Source: Struthidea cinerea (Eukaryota > Chordata > Aves > Passeriformes > Corcoracidae). From it: a DNA stretch of 64,000 bases. Below, piece after piece: positions 12,001-22,535 of the stretch (its first letter is position 1; the number at the start of each line of letters is the position of its first letter). The stretch lies in NCBI GenBank assembly GCA_013397865.1, contig VZTI01001727.1:1260342-1324341 (forward strand), given 5' to 3'. Below the pieces are notes generated by a model, which saw only the letters and a list, made by a program, of their open reading frames with translations, was not told the origin of the DNA and did no database searches. The position numbers and the translations under genes were made by a program.

Positions 12001-15000
12001 CACTTGGAAAGAGTCATGGTAAATTCACAACTCCTCACAGAAAATCTCTTCTTCAAAGGAAAAAAATTACTGGTGACTGCCTACACTTCACTGCTGGAAG
12101 AACATCTTAATAACATTTCAAAATAATGAGCAAGATTATCAGAATCAAGGACCATCAGAAATTACTAACAAGCTTGTTACACAAGCAGACAGAAAAATGG
12201 AGCTCGAATTAGTATTTTAATTAGCTATAACTATCATTTTATAAATACACAAAGATCTAAGAAATTCAGCGGCATTCATTAACCACACTGAATGTAAAAA
12301 TACAGGCTAATATTGAGTAGAAACATGAGATGTGTCTTCTCCTCTTACTTAAGTGTATCAGCTCTATAAATTTCTAATCTTATTTTTCCAACTCCAAGTA
12401 TTTAACAGCAGTCTCTTATTATACTATGATCAAGTAGGTGCTTAAGCATAAACTCAGAAGTCTAAACATTTAACTTCAGCTTCTCCAATAAGAATCTAGG
12501 TTAGTCTTTTCATACTTATTAACTAAATCCTTTGAAAATTAAACAGTTGTCAGAAAGATCATGCACAGAGAAACCAATATTCGAGAAGTTTCTTTCACAT
12601 TATTTTGCATCCTTCCAGTCCTTTGATTCATACATACATAGTTCACCAAGACGCTTTATTACTCAGTACATGCAGATTAAGTAATGCCTACGTCTTCATT
12701 TTATCATACTAACAAATAACTTGGGACAGAGTACCAGAGACATCCTTTTTAGAGGGAAAAAAGGTATACCCTTATTAAGCAGCAATGCACAAGTAAAGGC
12801 ATGACCAAATTAATGAGCAGTCAAGACTGACCAGAATAAATTATACAATACTCACTGGCCTTAACCAACTACATTGCCTATGAGAAAACCACACAACCTT
12901 CAAGCACTTTTCTGATGGAAGGAAATTTCTTGTGACTCAATGTAATTAAAACACAATTTAGTTACATTTACTTTCAGTGCAGCCTTAAGTAATTTTTACT
13001 TTTTAAGTTATTTTAATATTCATTACCTGCACTTGTCACAACAGATCATATATCCATCATCATGTGTAAAGCCACAAATGCATCTGGTAATATCTGTCCC
13101 ATAGCTTCCATCCTCTGACGTACTGATGGTAGTAGCACTGGAGGTTTCATCAAAGTTGGGAGTGGTAAATATGCCTACTTCATTCTTGCTTATAAGCACT
13201 GATGGAGGAGGAGAAGCTGGAGGCGTTGGAGGAGGCCGAGCACCATAGTTATGGTCCTAGGATTTTGTTAAAAGGTAAGTTATTGTAAATGCTCATACAC
13301 TGATGGTTATTCAAGCCAACATGTAAGAAATGATTTGCCAAAGAACTTCAGGCTTCTTATTTTTGTAGTAAAAGGTTAAAATTTTAGTTATGTCACAATT
13401 CAGTCTTATTTTCTAACTTCTCAACTATGTCATACATTTAAGTGCACTATGTTCTGTATTTCGCTTCTAATTGACCATTTTTAGCCAACTTACCCAACTC
13501 CCAATAAGATACAGAAATATAAGCATGAATCAGTTTTTCCAGATAAAACCAGCAGATTTTTACATGATACATTTTGTCCAGAATACTTAGCACAAAACTT
13601 ACTGCATAGGGCAAACCAATGTAACTGTGTGAATGCGAGCCGCTGGTATACAACTGGTGCGGATAACTGTTCGATTTTTCAACTACCACAGGGCTAGCTT
13701 CTACAGATTCTGGTCTGCAAGGCAAAAGACAGATGAAGAACAAATGCAATTACTACGTAATTTATATTAATGAATTGGAAGTACTTGCTGCACAACTTCT
13801 AATTAATTTCCTGCTGATTCTGTTTAAAGGAGCACATGGGGGCAGGAACAAACTTGCAACCCCTCCAGCAGCCCCCTCATGCAAGAAAAAAAAAAAAAAA
13901 ACAACAAATCGAGCGGTAACAGAAGCTGCCAAAAGGAATTCTGCCCAAGGACTGATGCTGAATTCCGAGGGCTGCACAACAACAGAGCCCTGCAGCGACA
14001 CACAGCGGCAGTGGCAGGGCACCACCTGCACTGACTTCCTACAACCAGAAATCCTAACTAGGGCAAATTATCTAAACAAGGCAGTTTCTATTGATTTGTC
14101 TTGAAACAGAGAGAAAAAGGGGGTAACAATTTGCAAGAGAAGGTTTTTTATCAAAGGCAGTGCCTTCTACAATACACAAACTACGGTTTATATGCACTAA
14201 ACCACAATATGAAAGAAGAAAAAGGAGTACTAAAACAGGAAGATCTATTTGAACACAAAAAATTACATCTTCACGACCTTTCTCGAGCAGTTATTCATGT
14301 GTGCATGACTGAGATAACTTGCAGTTTTTTCGTTGCACCATACGATTTAATCACAGTAAGACAACTGAATCCAGGTTACCTAAAGTAGTTTTTTTTTTTT
14401 AAACAGTGAAAGGCACCACAAAATATCAACATTTAAAACTGAAGTGGACTTGACTCACATCATAAATCAAGTCTGGCTCACTTCCCTAGTTTTATTTTTA
14501 TTGTGTGTGAGTTCTATTTCCTATCACATGTCTTATTAATTCCTTGAGCTGATTTTTAAAATAAACTTGGTATTTCTGAATCTTAAATTAAAATAGATAC
14601 TGATGCTTTCATTTTTTTCTCTGACATTAAGATATCTAACAGGCTTTTTTGCTATGCCATGAAGCAATACTAGCTTGATTTAAAAGGACACCAGCAACTT
14701 TGGAAAAAAATAGAATTAATCATTAACTTTCTGAACAAAATGCAGTATTTTCACATCTATTTGAAAGTGTCCTACTTATGGGTTTGGTGGCCCATTTCTC
14801 CTTATGAGCTTTTTCCCATGTGAGGTTACCACATGATAAAATTGTTTAAAAAGAATCTAGTTAAAAGCACTACTGGGGGAGGGCTTTAGTTTCTAGAGTC
14901 CAAAGAACAAAATCTTTTTTTAAAAGATTACTGTCTCCAACAGTCATCAGCTGCCTTTTTTTGAGAGAGTGAACAAACACGTGAGCACACAAATCATGTG

Positions 15001-18000
15001 AAGTACTACTGTTAAAAATACAACTTCTGACTAGCACGAGACAAACCAACTCTAATAGCTGTTGCTCTCTGTTCCCTCATAAACCCAGAAAAATCCTCGT
15101 TTACTCTCTTACACCCCTTCACAACTTGAAAATACGATTTTATTTGGAGTTTGTTAGAATTAGCTTCTAGAAGCACCTCAGAACTTCAGCTCACGACTAA
15201 AATAAAGACAAAATATGAAAAAACTGTGCCTTTCCAACCTATTTGCTTTTACCTATTTACCAACACAACACACTTGTGCAGTAATCATACATCTTTTCTG
15301 CGATCCAGTAATCCTTCTGATGACCTAGCCAATTACAATGCGAGTGAATGAGGCATTAGCTATGCATCCCTCACGGCTAGGGCAGAAATTAGCTTCTCCA
15401 GTACAAGTAGGTCTTGACCACTGCATTGCTTCTACTGCTATTCTTCACCATTTCCTGAATGGGACAAGTAATAACACGGTACTCTTATCCACTCTGCATT
15501 CAATGCTCAACCCAGGTCTTGCTGGAAAATACTCAGTTTTCAGAGCAGGAAGGCTTACTAATAAAGGAGAGGCAGGAGGGGATTCTGGTACAATCCATCC
15601 AGGACTAATTTAGTAGAGTTTCCTTCATTAAAAATAAGTGTTACTATAACCTAAATACCAGCTACTTAAACACAGGAACATTCAGTAAAAGATACCAGAA
15701 TGAAAGTATCTTAAAAAGAGAGGTTGTGTATTTCGTCAACTGACTACAACAATCAAAAAGATACTCCAGGTCTCTTGCAAAATATGAGGGAAGACAATAC
15801 ACCCTACACCCATTTTTTACTTTACCAATTTATAAACCACTTAAGAGAACAAAATTTAGTATTTAGAGGCATAACAGTGGTGGGAAGCAGAAGCGCAAAG
15901 CTTCCAAAACATTCATTAATCATCAACTGTTTTAACACCCATAAAACAGATTCAGAGAACAATGTTAATAAGAAAAAGGCACATCTTTACTTGAACAAGG
16001 AAAACCAGAAAAATGGTGGGAGAAAAATCAGGTGATACAGAAAGGCAACTATTTGAAAAGTTGTAACATAAATACAAATTTGGAGCACAATCAGCTTTCA
16101 GTAAAACTTTTTTCAAATGCTTATCCAGGCACAGACACTACTTTCAATTGTAACAGATGCTCACTAGAGTTCTGAATGTAACTGTTACTGTTCCATTTAC
16201 CCACTGCACTGGGCTGGGGAAGTGGGGAAGAAACCAAGAACTATGGGAAGGAGCTCCAAGAGCATTCACTGAAGCTAGAAATTAACCTTCATAGGTTTCC
16301 TTTACAGTCAATAGAAAGGTGATACAGACCCCGTAAGAAGTACAGAATGAGCACCCTTTTTCCACAGAGCCACAGACAGAATCAACTTTAGCAGACAGGT
16401 CACTGAATTTCTTGATTTTGCCAACCATGCGCATGACCTTAAACAGAAAACATGCCCTCTATACTACTGTCTGTTCAAAGGTCAAGCCCTTCTTCTGAAA
16501 TAGGCATCTCAGAATTGGACAGCTTTGAGAAGAAATGCCTCTTGGCAAAATATTTAATTGTACAGATGATTAAAGCATGAGATATCACCTAATTTAGAAA
16601 TCAAGTTTTACATTTTTTTTGGGCTCATGTAGCAGGGCCCAAGCAGCAAGGCACTAACTACTGTACTACAGACAAACATCCCCTAATCCCAACACTGGCA
16701 TTTCTACAGGCATCCCAGAAAGCAAGTTTTCAGGAGGAAAAAGTGTAAGCTTTCAGATCTGTGAGAACACTTTGAGGTTTTCCTTGCCTGTATTTTTGGA
16801 CATCAGCCAGTTCTGTAAGAGACTGAGATACTAAGCCTGTCAGCCTTCTGCTCATACCACATTTTTCAGCTTCACCTCAAACAACTTCAGTTTTACTGAA
16901 GAAAGATATTTATTGTATTTTTGGTTTTCATCAAAACTGCAATGTTTGTATTACAACACAGCATGTATGAAGTTTGACCAAAATGTTAATATTATTTCCT
17001 ACATAAACATTACTGGGATAAACTGACGATGGTATATTGCTAAAATATCGTATATACTTGTTAAACGTTGTGGTCAGCAATTCAAAACTGTGCAAAATGT
17101 TCACAGGGAACAAAACAAAAAGCTCCATAAAAAAGCTTTACACATGCTCTTGGGCTGCAGTGATTTAAGACATTCCTGTACCTTGAAAACAGAAATACAG
17201 TATTTTCCCAAATCAATTATAAAAGCAGAGATGCTCATATTTTAAAAAAAAACCAACAAAAACCTTGAGAGAATTTTCATTTAGCAAGTTAAACAACTAC
17301 ATGTTCTGGGTAATTTCCTACTGTTCCTACCTAAAATAGAAACAAAATATTCTGCATGTTGCCAGCAGATGGCATTAGCGAGAAATTAAAAGCAACACAG
17401 GAGACCAGTTAATTTACCAAACCTCAGTCCCTACACACTAATAGTTAACTTATATTAAGGGAATGAACCGGCAGTGATTCAAAGAAAGTCAATTCGTCTC
17501 CAAAACGTGATCTCCCCACTCCACTCCTTTTAAATATTGTTTTTTTTCTGACCATTTAGAAATTAATTTTAAAAAGGGGCAAAAAAAAAAGGCAAAAGAA
17601 AAGCGCACTGTTTTTGACTAACATCCAAAATACAATCAATTAGAATTTGGGGCCATCAACCACTGCCATAAATATATAGATGTTCAAACAGGAAACAAAA
17701 TCTCACTAAAACTAAAATGTTCAAAGGCAGGTGGGGTATCCAAGCTTTAGGCTGTGAAAACCTAGCTAAGAGGACTTCCTGAAAATGTGTCGAAACTCCA
17801 AATGCAACCTCAGCGACATCAATCTGCCACAATCCAGGTTTGTTTTCTGTTTGTACCAGCACACCTGAACAGTATCTAGCTGAAGGCCATCTCAGCTAAA
17901 AGAATACAATATATTTTGCATGACAAACAACATTTTCTATTTCAAGACACTTCATCTAACCAAACACATTTGACAAACTTCAATACCTAGACAACAAGAA

Positions 18001-20580
18001 CCAAGGACTGCTTTCTCTACCAGGGAGTGGGTTCTGCTACCCAAGCACCTCGTAGCAGGCCCGATAAGTACAGGCTGGCCCGATATTATCTGTATTTAAG
18101 ACTACACCAATGTTCTTTTCTTCCTGGATACTGAACTCGATACAGTGATCTGTACACTGTAACTGTGAGGTTTATTATACAGGCTTTCTCTCTAAAGAAC
18201 ATGTATACATATTAAAACCAGAGAAGCAGTACCATCAATGGCATTTCCCAATGTGTAGCTTATGCTTATGGTCTAAGCTACACTAGCACTCTCTGAAGCC
18301 AGGAAGCGCATTTTGAACCTTCAGAAATGGCTTGTTCTGCTTACTGTTACAAGGACCTTATCACTAAGAAGTCACAGATACTCATCCTTAGTAATATCTA
18401 CAAGTAAAGGCAAAGTATGTGTTTTGACTATGACAGTACTATGATCTATCTGGAGACCCCACTTAAGTACACGTAATGTAAGAAACAGACCATCTCACCC
18501 AATTTCTAAGATGTTTAAACCTCTTAGTATGTTATTCTACACACAGCTATTTGCTACAATTATTAAAATATGTGGAACTATTAATCATATAAACTATCCT
18601 CCTTTCTAATAGGCTTATGCCTTGGTTTGAAGCGTAAGGAATAATCTTTCAGCACTAAGAGACTGCACTACACAAAGAGCTTTTTCCTAAGCTCCTTCCC
18701 CTGCATAATCAAGTTTGCCACTCCCCCATTCTTGTGTTTGCTCATGCTTCAGCAACAGATGAAGCAATATCAGACCTGCCAGTCACAGTGGAAAAATTCA
18801 GCTCCTCCCTCTCGGGAAAACCCCAGAACTTGCTCAAAGACCATCTATGACTGTTATTAACGTACTCTATATCCAACATACTATGGAAGAAAATGTACGA
18901 GAACAAAAAGTAAAATCACATAGATGGCGACAGGAAAGGTTTACAACTGTGTAAGCTGGTAGGTTAGGGACACATCTTTGTGTCAGACTTCTTGTGACAG
19001 TGACATGGCTTTTGAATCAGAGTACACCAAACATTCAACTACACATATTTCAGCATGAGTATGGCAGAGATGCCAAGAATTCATCTAACTGGTAACAGCC
19101 ACTTAACATCTGAAGTAAAGCAGCTCCTAACTGGGTCGCTCTGCCACAGTATCAAGCAAATAACACACTGTGAACTCTATCTTGTTTATACTGACAACTA
19201 TATTTATTTATTTTAATTTCAGCATGACATGCTGTGTCTGCAAGGAATGTCAGCAACCTCAGGAATCATGACCCTCTCTGAACATAAAGAAGAGCATAAG
19301 ACAAGATAATGAAAAGAAATATGAATGGTTTACTAAAGTTAAAAAATCTTCTGCAACAAGGTAAATAGTGTTCATAATATGAAAAGATAAAACAACTTCA
19401 AAAATTTCATGTAACAAAAAATTTTGAATTGCAAATTCTTGGTTCTCTTCAATGAAATGGTGCAAACCTGGAATAGCCTCATATATAACTGGAAGCACAG
19501 GAGAGAAACATCCTTTTAAAAAGCCATTCTAGAGTTCAGCTCAAACTTCCCTTCAAAGTTTGGAAGAAAAACCACTTGCTTCTCAAACATTTGACAGTCA
19601 TGTTGATGCTACACACATGGAAAGATGTTTGACAATAGAACTATCCAGTCAGAGATCAACAATACCTAAACCTCAGCCAATCAATACTGTACAGGAGACT
19701 AGGGGGAAAAAAACAGAAAGAACCACAACACAAAAAACCACACACATACATGCACAACACCCCCCCCCCCAAAAAACCTAACAAAAAAACCCGCAAACCA
19801 CCCTGCTCATCCCCCAAAACCCAGAANCCACACATCCCCAACCCCCCCCCCCCCAAAAAACCTAACAAAAAAACCCGCAAACCACCCTGCTCATCCCCCA
19901 AAACCCAGAAACTTACTGCACTTATTTCATGCAAAGCCATGAGTTTACTGAATGCATGACTTCATTGGCTCTTTGTAATCGTTTATACACAGTTACTAAA
20001 TGAATCATTTTCTACTAGCTTTACAATTAGAAATAACTTTCTGAAGACATGGTATTGGCCATTTAAGCTAGGCCTTCAATTTTCATAAAGAAATGCACTC
20101 TTGTCTTAATTACTACTACTTTCTTGCAGTTTAATGCACGAAATTAATTTACCTTTGTAATGTGCAAAATCAAAAATATTTTTTACATGTAGTTAAAAAG
20201 GAAACTGAAATGGCAAAATATTTGAAGCATGAAAAGTAAACCAAGCAGCATCTTTATTTCTCAGTCTGATAAGCAAGAAAAATATGCATTTGTAGAAACA
20301 TTCAGCTTCTCTCCTTTGCTCCCCCTGAAGTGGAAGAAACTGACATAAGAATAAAGTAACAGTTATTAATTTAACTAATTGAAGATTCAACAAAACTAGG
20401 GAGACGTTTGAGTTTTCTCCAACTGTATTCAAAAAACAGTCATGAACGAAAAAATAAAAATAATTTAAAAATAAGTAAGAAAACTTACAAATTATGTTCA
20501 CATACTTACTCTGAGCCTGCAGCCATTTCCAAGTAAGAAGTATCTGCTGTGTCAACCCCCAATGGGATCACTATGCTCAT
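1..20580 (-). CDS. KMT2E: KMT2E (MLL5), N-terminal part: PHD and SET domains, 12 coding exons, 3' part outside window
   Basis: KMT2E is a nuclear chromatin protein of the SET3/MLL5 family. Its PHD finger reads H3K4me3, and its SET domain is regarded as lacking intrinsic methyltransferase activity. The spliced minus-strand exons give about 468 residues in one continuous frame. In order these are an N-terminus starting MSIVIPLGVD, a DHNY motif (about 62-65, an HCF-1-binding type), a Pro-rich stretch, a C4HC3 PHD finger (about 118-165), a basic linker, and a SET domain (about 325-446) with the start of the post-SET cysteines. All junctions have GT-AG ends and matching phase. Human KMT2E is about 1,858 residues, so roughly a quarter is present. 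From memory, this protein has one residue fewer than human in the Ser/His stretch near residue 50 and about five fewer in the linker before SET. Identification rests on extended, near-identical recognition of the family sequence. Confidence 0.97.
69..929 (-). other. KMT2E intron between coding exons 11 and 12
   Basis: 861 nt of AT-rich sequence with GT-AG ends. No repeat or RNA gene was seen. Confidence 0.93.
930..1039 (-). CDS. KMT2E: KMT2E coding exon 11 (end of SET domain)
   Basis: The acceptor is GACTATAG|GTGAGG and the donor is AAATTG|GTAAGTG. It encodes residues 410-445, including GTIHLYIYSI, the IPKGAEITIAF core and the closing DFDYGN, with Cys446 split. The exon itself begins GTGAGG, which resembles a splice donor. 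The intron separating it from the previous exon is only 150 nt. Confidence 0.97.
1190..1307 (-). CDS. KMT2E: KMT2E coding exon 10 (SET core)
   Basis: The acceptor is TTTTTCAG|GCCATA and the donor is GCAGAG|GTGAGC. It encodes Arg370 and residues 371-409. The segment RFIRRSCTPNAE (399-409 region) aligns with the canonical SET motif RFINHSCxPN, but Asn-His is replaced by Arg-Arg (R401-R402). Those residues normally contact S-adenosylmethionine, so the change supports loss of methyltransferase activity. Confidence 0.97.
2366..2496 (-). CDS. KMT2E: KMT2E coding exon 9 (start of SET domain)
   Basis: The acceptor is TCTTCACAG|AGTTAT. The donor reads AAAAG|GTTTGTTC, with T at +3 instead of the usual purine. 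It encodes residues 327-369 (SYVQKNKKIL...NGYFFK) and part of Arg370. The canonical SET GxG motif at the start of the domain is not evident, in keeping with the family's degenerate SET. The exon is 131 nt, so skipping it would shift the frame. Confidence 0.95.
3749..3851. repeat. T-rich then T/G-rich low-complexity tract
   Basis: A poly-T stretch passes into repeated GTTTG, GGTTTTTT and TTGGTTGG words. It lies in the KMT2E intron just downstream of coding exon 8, starting about 60 nt from its donor, so the KMT2E pre-mRNA carries an A/C-rich tract there. Confidence 0.9.
3913..4125 (-). CDS. KMT2E: KMT2E coding exon 8 (segment leading into SET domain)
   Basis: The acceptor is TTTGTAG|GGCTCAG and the donor is GTAGAG|GTAATGAG. 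It encodes 71 residues (256-326), including [20 protein letters not shown] and REAQKIALRLGNGNDKK, a predicted helical and charged segment just before SET. Both ends are phase 0. The GNDKK-to-FKPPVE linker is about five residues shorter than the human protein as remembered. Confidence 0.96.
5755..5793 (-). CDS. KMT2E: KMT2E coding exon 7 (39-nt microexon-sized)
   Basis: The acceptor is TATTCCAG|GCATTT and the donor is GTAAAG|GTAATG. It encodes 13 residues, AFREGSRKSSRVK (243-255), in phase 0 at both ends. It is basic and serine-rich. Being symmetric, it could be skipped without a frameshift, though nothing in the sequence shows that it is. Confidence 0.95.
5794..6778 (-). other. KMT2E intron between coding exons 6 and 7
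   Basis: 985 nt of AT-rich intron. No repeat family or RNA gene was recognised. Confidence 0.92.
6779..6951 (-). CDS. KMT2E: KMT2E coding exon 6 (acidic then basic linker)
   Basis: The acceptor is TTTTAAAG|ATGGGG and the donor is AAAAAA|GTAAGTG. It encodes Asp185 and residues 186-242: an acidic GDTSATESGDEVPVE, a Thr-rich stretch and a Lys-rich KKRKKSGEKE segment. The frame stays open beyond both splice sites, so splicing here was set by junction motifs and phase, not by stop codons. Confidence 0.95.
8721..8782. repeat. A/C-rich low-complexity tract (AAACCCC words)
   Basis: Repeated AAAACCCC and AAACCC words occur on the plus strand. The KMT2E sense strand reads GGGGTTTT-like words with G runs. 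Confidence 0.88.
10255..10272. repeat. Short (AC)n microsatellite
   Basis: About seven AC dinucleotides in the KMT2E intron between coding exons 5 and 6. Confidence 0.85.
11085..11143 (-). CDS. KMT2E: KMT2E coding exon 5 (basic linker after PHD)
   Basis: The acceptor is ATTTCAG|GAGC and the donor is TGTCAG|GTGAGT. The 59-nt exon encodes the end of Arg165, then SLDKERAVLLQRRKRENMS and the first base of Asp185. The strongly basic QRRKRE segment could serve as a nuclear localisation or nucleic-acid contact region, which is an inference. The intron before it is short (173 nt). Confidence 0.95.
11317..11397 (-). CDS. KMT2E: KMT2E coding exon 4 (second half of PHD finger)
   Basis: The acceptor is TCCATAG|TGTCTGG and the donor is CCCAG|GTAAGT. 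It encodes VWQHIDCMGI...ERCQP (139-164) plus part of Arg165. It supplies the remaining PHD ligands: H142, C145, C159 and C162. W140 corresponds to the conserved PHD tryptophan (human W141) that helps bind trimethylated lysine. With the preceding exon the C4HC3 finger is complete and intact. Confidence 0.97.
11398..13026 (-). other. KMT2E intron splitting the PHD finger
   Basis: 1,629 nt of AT-rich intron separating the two PHD exons. No repeat was recognised. Confidence 0.92.
13027..13256 (-). CDS. KMT2E: KMT2E coding exon 3 (DHNY motif, Pro-rich segment, first half of PHD finger)
   Basis: The acceptor is CCTAG|GACCAT and the donor is TGCAG|GTAATG. It encodes residues 62-137 and two bases of Ser138. 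It opens with DHNY, matching the [D/E]HxY HCF-1-binding consensus. A proline-rich run (PPPTPPASPPPS) and a Ser/Thr-rich segment follow. The exon ends with the first PHD zinc ligands, C120-x-C122 and C134-x2-C137. Only 346 nt of intron separates it from the previous coding exon. Confidence 0.97.
13603..13714 (-). CDS. KMT2E: KMT2E coding exon 2
   Basis: The acceptor is TTGCAG|ACCAG and the donor is TATGCA|GTAAGT. The exon finishes Glu24 and encodes residues 25-61 (PESVEASPVV...GLPYA), ending in phase 0. The stretch LYTSGSHSHSYIG has one residue fewer than the human form as remembered. No domain is assigned to this Ser/His-rich N-terminal segment. Confidence 0.96.
13886..13901. repeat. A16 homopolymer
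   Basis: Sixteen A in a row on the plus strand, in the KMT2E intron just upstream (in gene orientation) of coding exon 2. Confidence 0.9.
19735..19912. repeat. A/C-rich tract containing a near-identical duplicated unit and an N
   Basis: A segment of C-run, AAAAAACCTAACAAAAAAAC, CCGCAAACCACCCTGCTCAT and CCCCCAAAACCCAGAA occurs twice (about 19760-19826 and 19842-19910). A single N at 19827 and a short CCACACATCCCCAA spacer separate the copies. Confidence 0.9.
20510..20580 (-). CDS. KMT2E: KMT2E coding exon 1 (exon 3 if two non-coding exons precede it)
   Basis: This exon encodes residues 1-23 (MSIVIPLGVD...AAGS) plus two bases of Glu24. The ATG at 20578-20580 has G at -3. The donor reads TCAGA|GTAAGTATG, with GT at 20508-20509. 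It joins in phase 2 to the exon at 13714. The exon continues upstream as 5' UTR to an acceptor at 20695-20696. Confidence 0.96.
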
Positions 20581-20675
20581 GACGTTCGTTTCTGATAAAT
20601 TCGATTACTACGGAGTCCTATGCATTGGTATCCAAAACACTGGGGCATGCCAGCCACAGTGCTCATTGCAAACAT
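20577..20675 (-). promoter_or_regulatory. Upstream ORF 2, 32 codons, stop overlapping the KMT2E start (ATGA)
   Basis: The ATG at 20673-20675 opens a 32-codon frame. Two internal ATGs (codons 4 and 10) have G at -3. The frame ends in TGA at 20577-20579, sharing two bases with the KMT2E ATG at 20578-20580. The ATGA overlap places a terminating ribosome directly on the main start. Function is inferred. Confidence 0.65.
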
Positions 20676-20694
20676 CTAAGTGCATCCACAAACC
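20581..20694 (-). other. KMT2E: KMT2E 5' UTR part of the start-codon exon
   Basis: This 114-nt untranslated leader lies between a strong acceptor (a run of eight T then AACAG|GG, AG at 20695-20696) and the KMT2E ATG. It holds five upstream ATGs that fall into two overlapping short ORFs, listed separately. The acceptor shows that at least one non-coding exon lies further upstream. Confidence 0.85.
20608..20685 (-). promoter_or_regulatory. Upstream ORF 1 in KMT2E leader, 25 codons
   Basis: The ATG at 20683-20685 opens a 25-codon frame that ends in TAG at 20608-20610, 27 nt before the KMT2E ATG. Its start context is weak (T at -3). If translated it would lower or condition initiation at KMT2E. 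Its presence is seen in the sequence; its function is inferred. Confidence 0.6.
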
Positions 20695-21741
20695 CTGTTA
20701 AAAAAAACCCCAAACATGCAAAAGATTAAAAGTGAGTTCATTTTAAACCCAGGCAATTTTACATCACATATGTATTTTAATGAAAAAATGGCCACTTATA
20801 TCTGTCACAATTATTTAATTAATTTTACACAAGCAAAAGGAAAGGAAAACATTCAATCTCTAAAAGTTAACTGCAAATAAACTTCTTTAAAAAGTGCGAT
20901 GATCTTAACAATGGAACTTGAAAACATTACAAATGGACAATCACTGAAATGTATGATTAAAAACCCTAGCACAATCAGGGAAGTGCCAAGGACTCACTTT
21001 ACCGCAGATTTACTGAACATGAAATACATTTGCTTACTCCTCTGGGTTGTCAAAGCCTAGCTGCTGTACCTTTCAACAGAAACCCAGTTAGAGAATTTGC
21101 AACTAGGTCTTAGACAGCACTGTTCACTTTTGTTTTGCACTTAAAAAAAAGAATCTAATGTCTTAACTACCATTTAGTATTTTTTTAAAAGCAAAACCAT
21201 TCTAACAATTCACAATAATGATAGGAATTCCATTTTAATAAATCACCATTAGAAGATACAATGCCCATTCAGCGCCACTTTTTGAAGTGATTTTTTAAAA
21301 GGAGTAAACTAAAAATAATCAGTAGTAGCTTTTAACTGTAGAGCAAACTACAATCTGCTTGACTCACATGAGTGCACACAGCATCTGACCTGTCTGCCAT
21401 TTACTACCAGTCCCCCACTTCCCTTACTGCACAGGGCAGAAGACCCAATCAAGTACAGGAGAAATGTAAACAGCTCTCAGCTATTCACTGATTAGTAAAC
21501 TAATGCACTTTTATACACTAAGACAGACCAGGCTTTACACAAGTGACTACATAAAGCCCACTATCTTCAGTACTTACATAACAAATAATTGCAAACTCTT
21601 TCCAAAATGTCAAAACTGCAAGACCACAGACCACTTTGCAATGAAGCATGTACTGTGCCTAGTGAAGACACTCATACCACAAAATGTTGCATCTTAGCTG
21701 ATGTCTACAAGAGCACAACAATTTTGCGATGAATATATTTT

Positions 21742-22535
21742 CACAGAATGTGCTGATTTGGAAGGAACCCACCAGGATCATCAAGACCAACTCCCAGCCC
21801 TGCACAGCACCATTCCCAAGAGTCACACCATTTGTCCAAGAGCATTGTCCAAACGCTTCTAGAACTCTGTCAGGCTGGTGCTGGGACCGCTGCCCTGGGG
21901 AGCTGTTCCAGTGCCCAACCACCCTCTAGGTGAAAAACTTTTTTCTAATATCCAACCTAAACCTCCCCGACAGAACTTCAGGACACTCCCTCAGGTACTG
22001 TCACACTGGTCATCAGAGCAAAGAGATCAGTGTCTGCCCCTCCTCATCCCGTGAGGAAGTTGTAACTGCAGTGAGGTCTCCCCTCAGTCTCCTGTTCTCC
22101 AGGCTGAACAGACCAAGTGACCTCAGCCACTCCTCATAAGGATTCCCCTCCAGACCCTTCACCATCCTCACGGCCCTCCTTTGGACACTCTCTAATAGCT
22201 TAATGCCTTTTTCATATTGTGGTGCCCAAAACTGCCCCCAGCACTCGAGGTGAGGCCGCCCCAGTGCAGAGCAGAGCAGAGCGGGACAATCCCCTCCCTT
22301 GCCCAGCTGGCGATGCTGTGCCTGATGCCCCCAGGACACGGTTGGCCCTCCTGACTGCCAGGGCACTGCTGGCTCAGGTTCAACTTTCCACTGACCAGGA
22401 CCCCCAGGTCCCTTTCCATGGCACTGCCTTCCAGCCTCTCATCCCCCAGTCTTTCTGTACATCCCGGGTTGCCCCATCCCAGGTGCAGAATCCCACATTT
22501 CTCCTGGTTGAACTCCATCTTAACATCTTATCCTT
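21742..22535 (-). mobile_element. CR1 LINE fragment 1 (5'-truncated, minus orientation)
   Basis: Minus-strand translation shows the C-terminal region of CR1 ORF2 reverse transcriptase in shifted frames: KCGILHLG, ERDLGVLV and LGLFSLENRRLRGDL. The 3' end lies at the left (about 21742), where the plus strand reads CACAGAATG...GGAAGGAACCC, the usual CR1 tail. It is degraded by frameshifts and inactive, and lies in the large 5' UTR intron of KMT2E. Confidence 0.9.

Larger units (their letters stand above)
13715..20509 (-). other. KMT2E intron after the start-codon exon
   Basis: 6.8 kb of intron. It contains A16 at 13886 and the duplicated A/C tract near 19.8 kb. The rest is AT-rich unique-looking sequence with no recognised element. 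Confidence 0.9.

Noticed and set aside
4126..13026. Two KMT2E introns (4126-5754 and 11398-13026) with exactly the same length, 1,629 nt
   Set aside because: Their sequences are unrelated by eye, so equal length is taken as coincidence.
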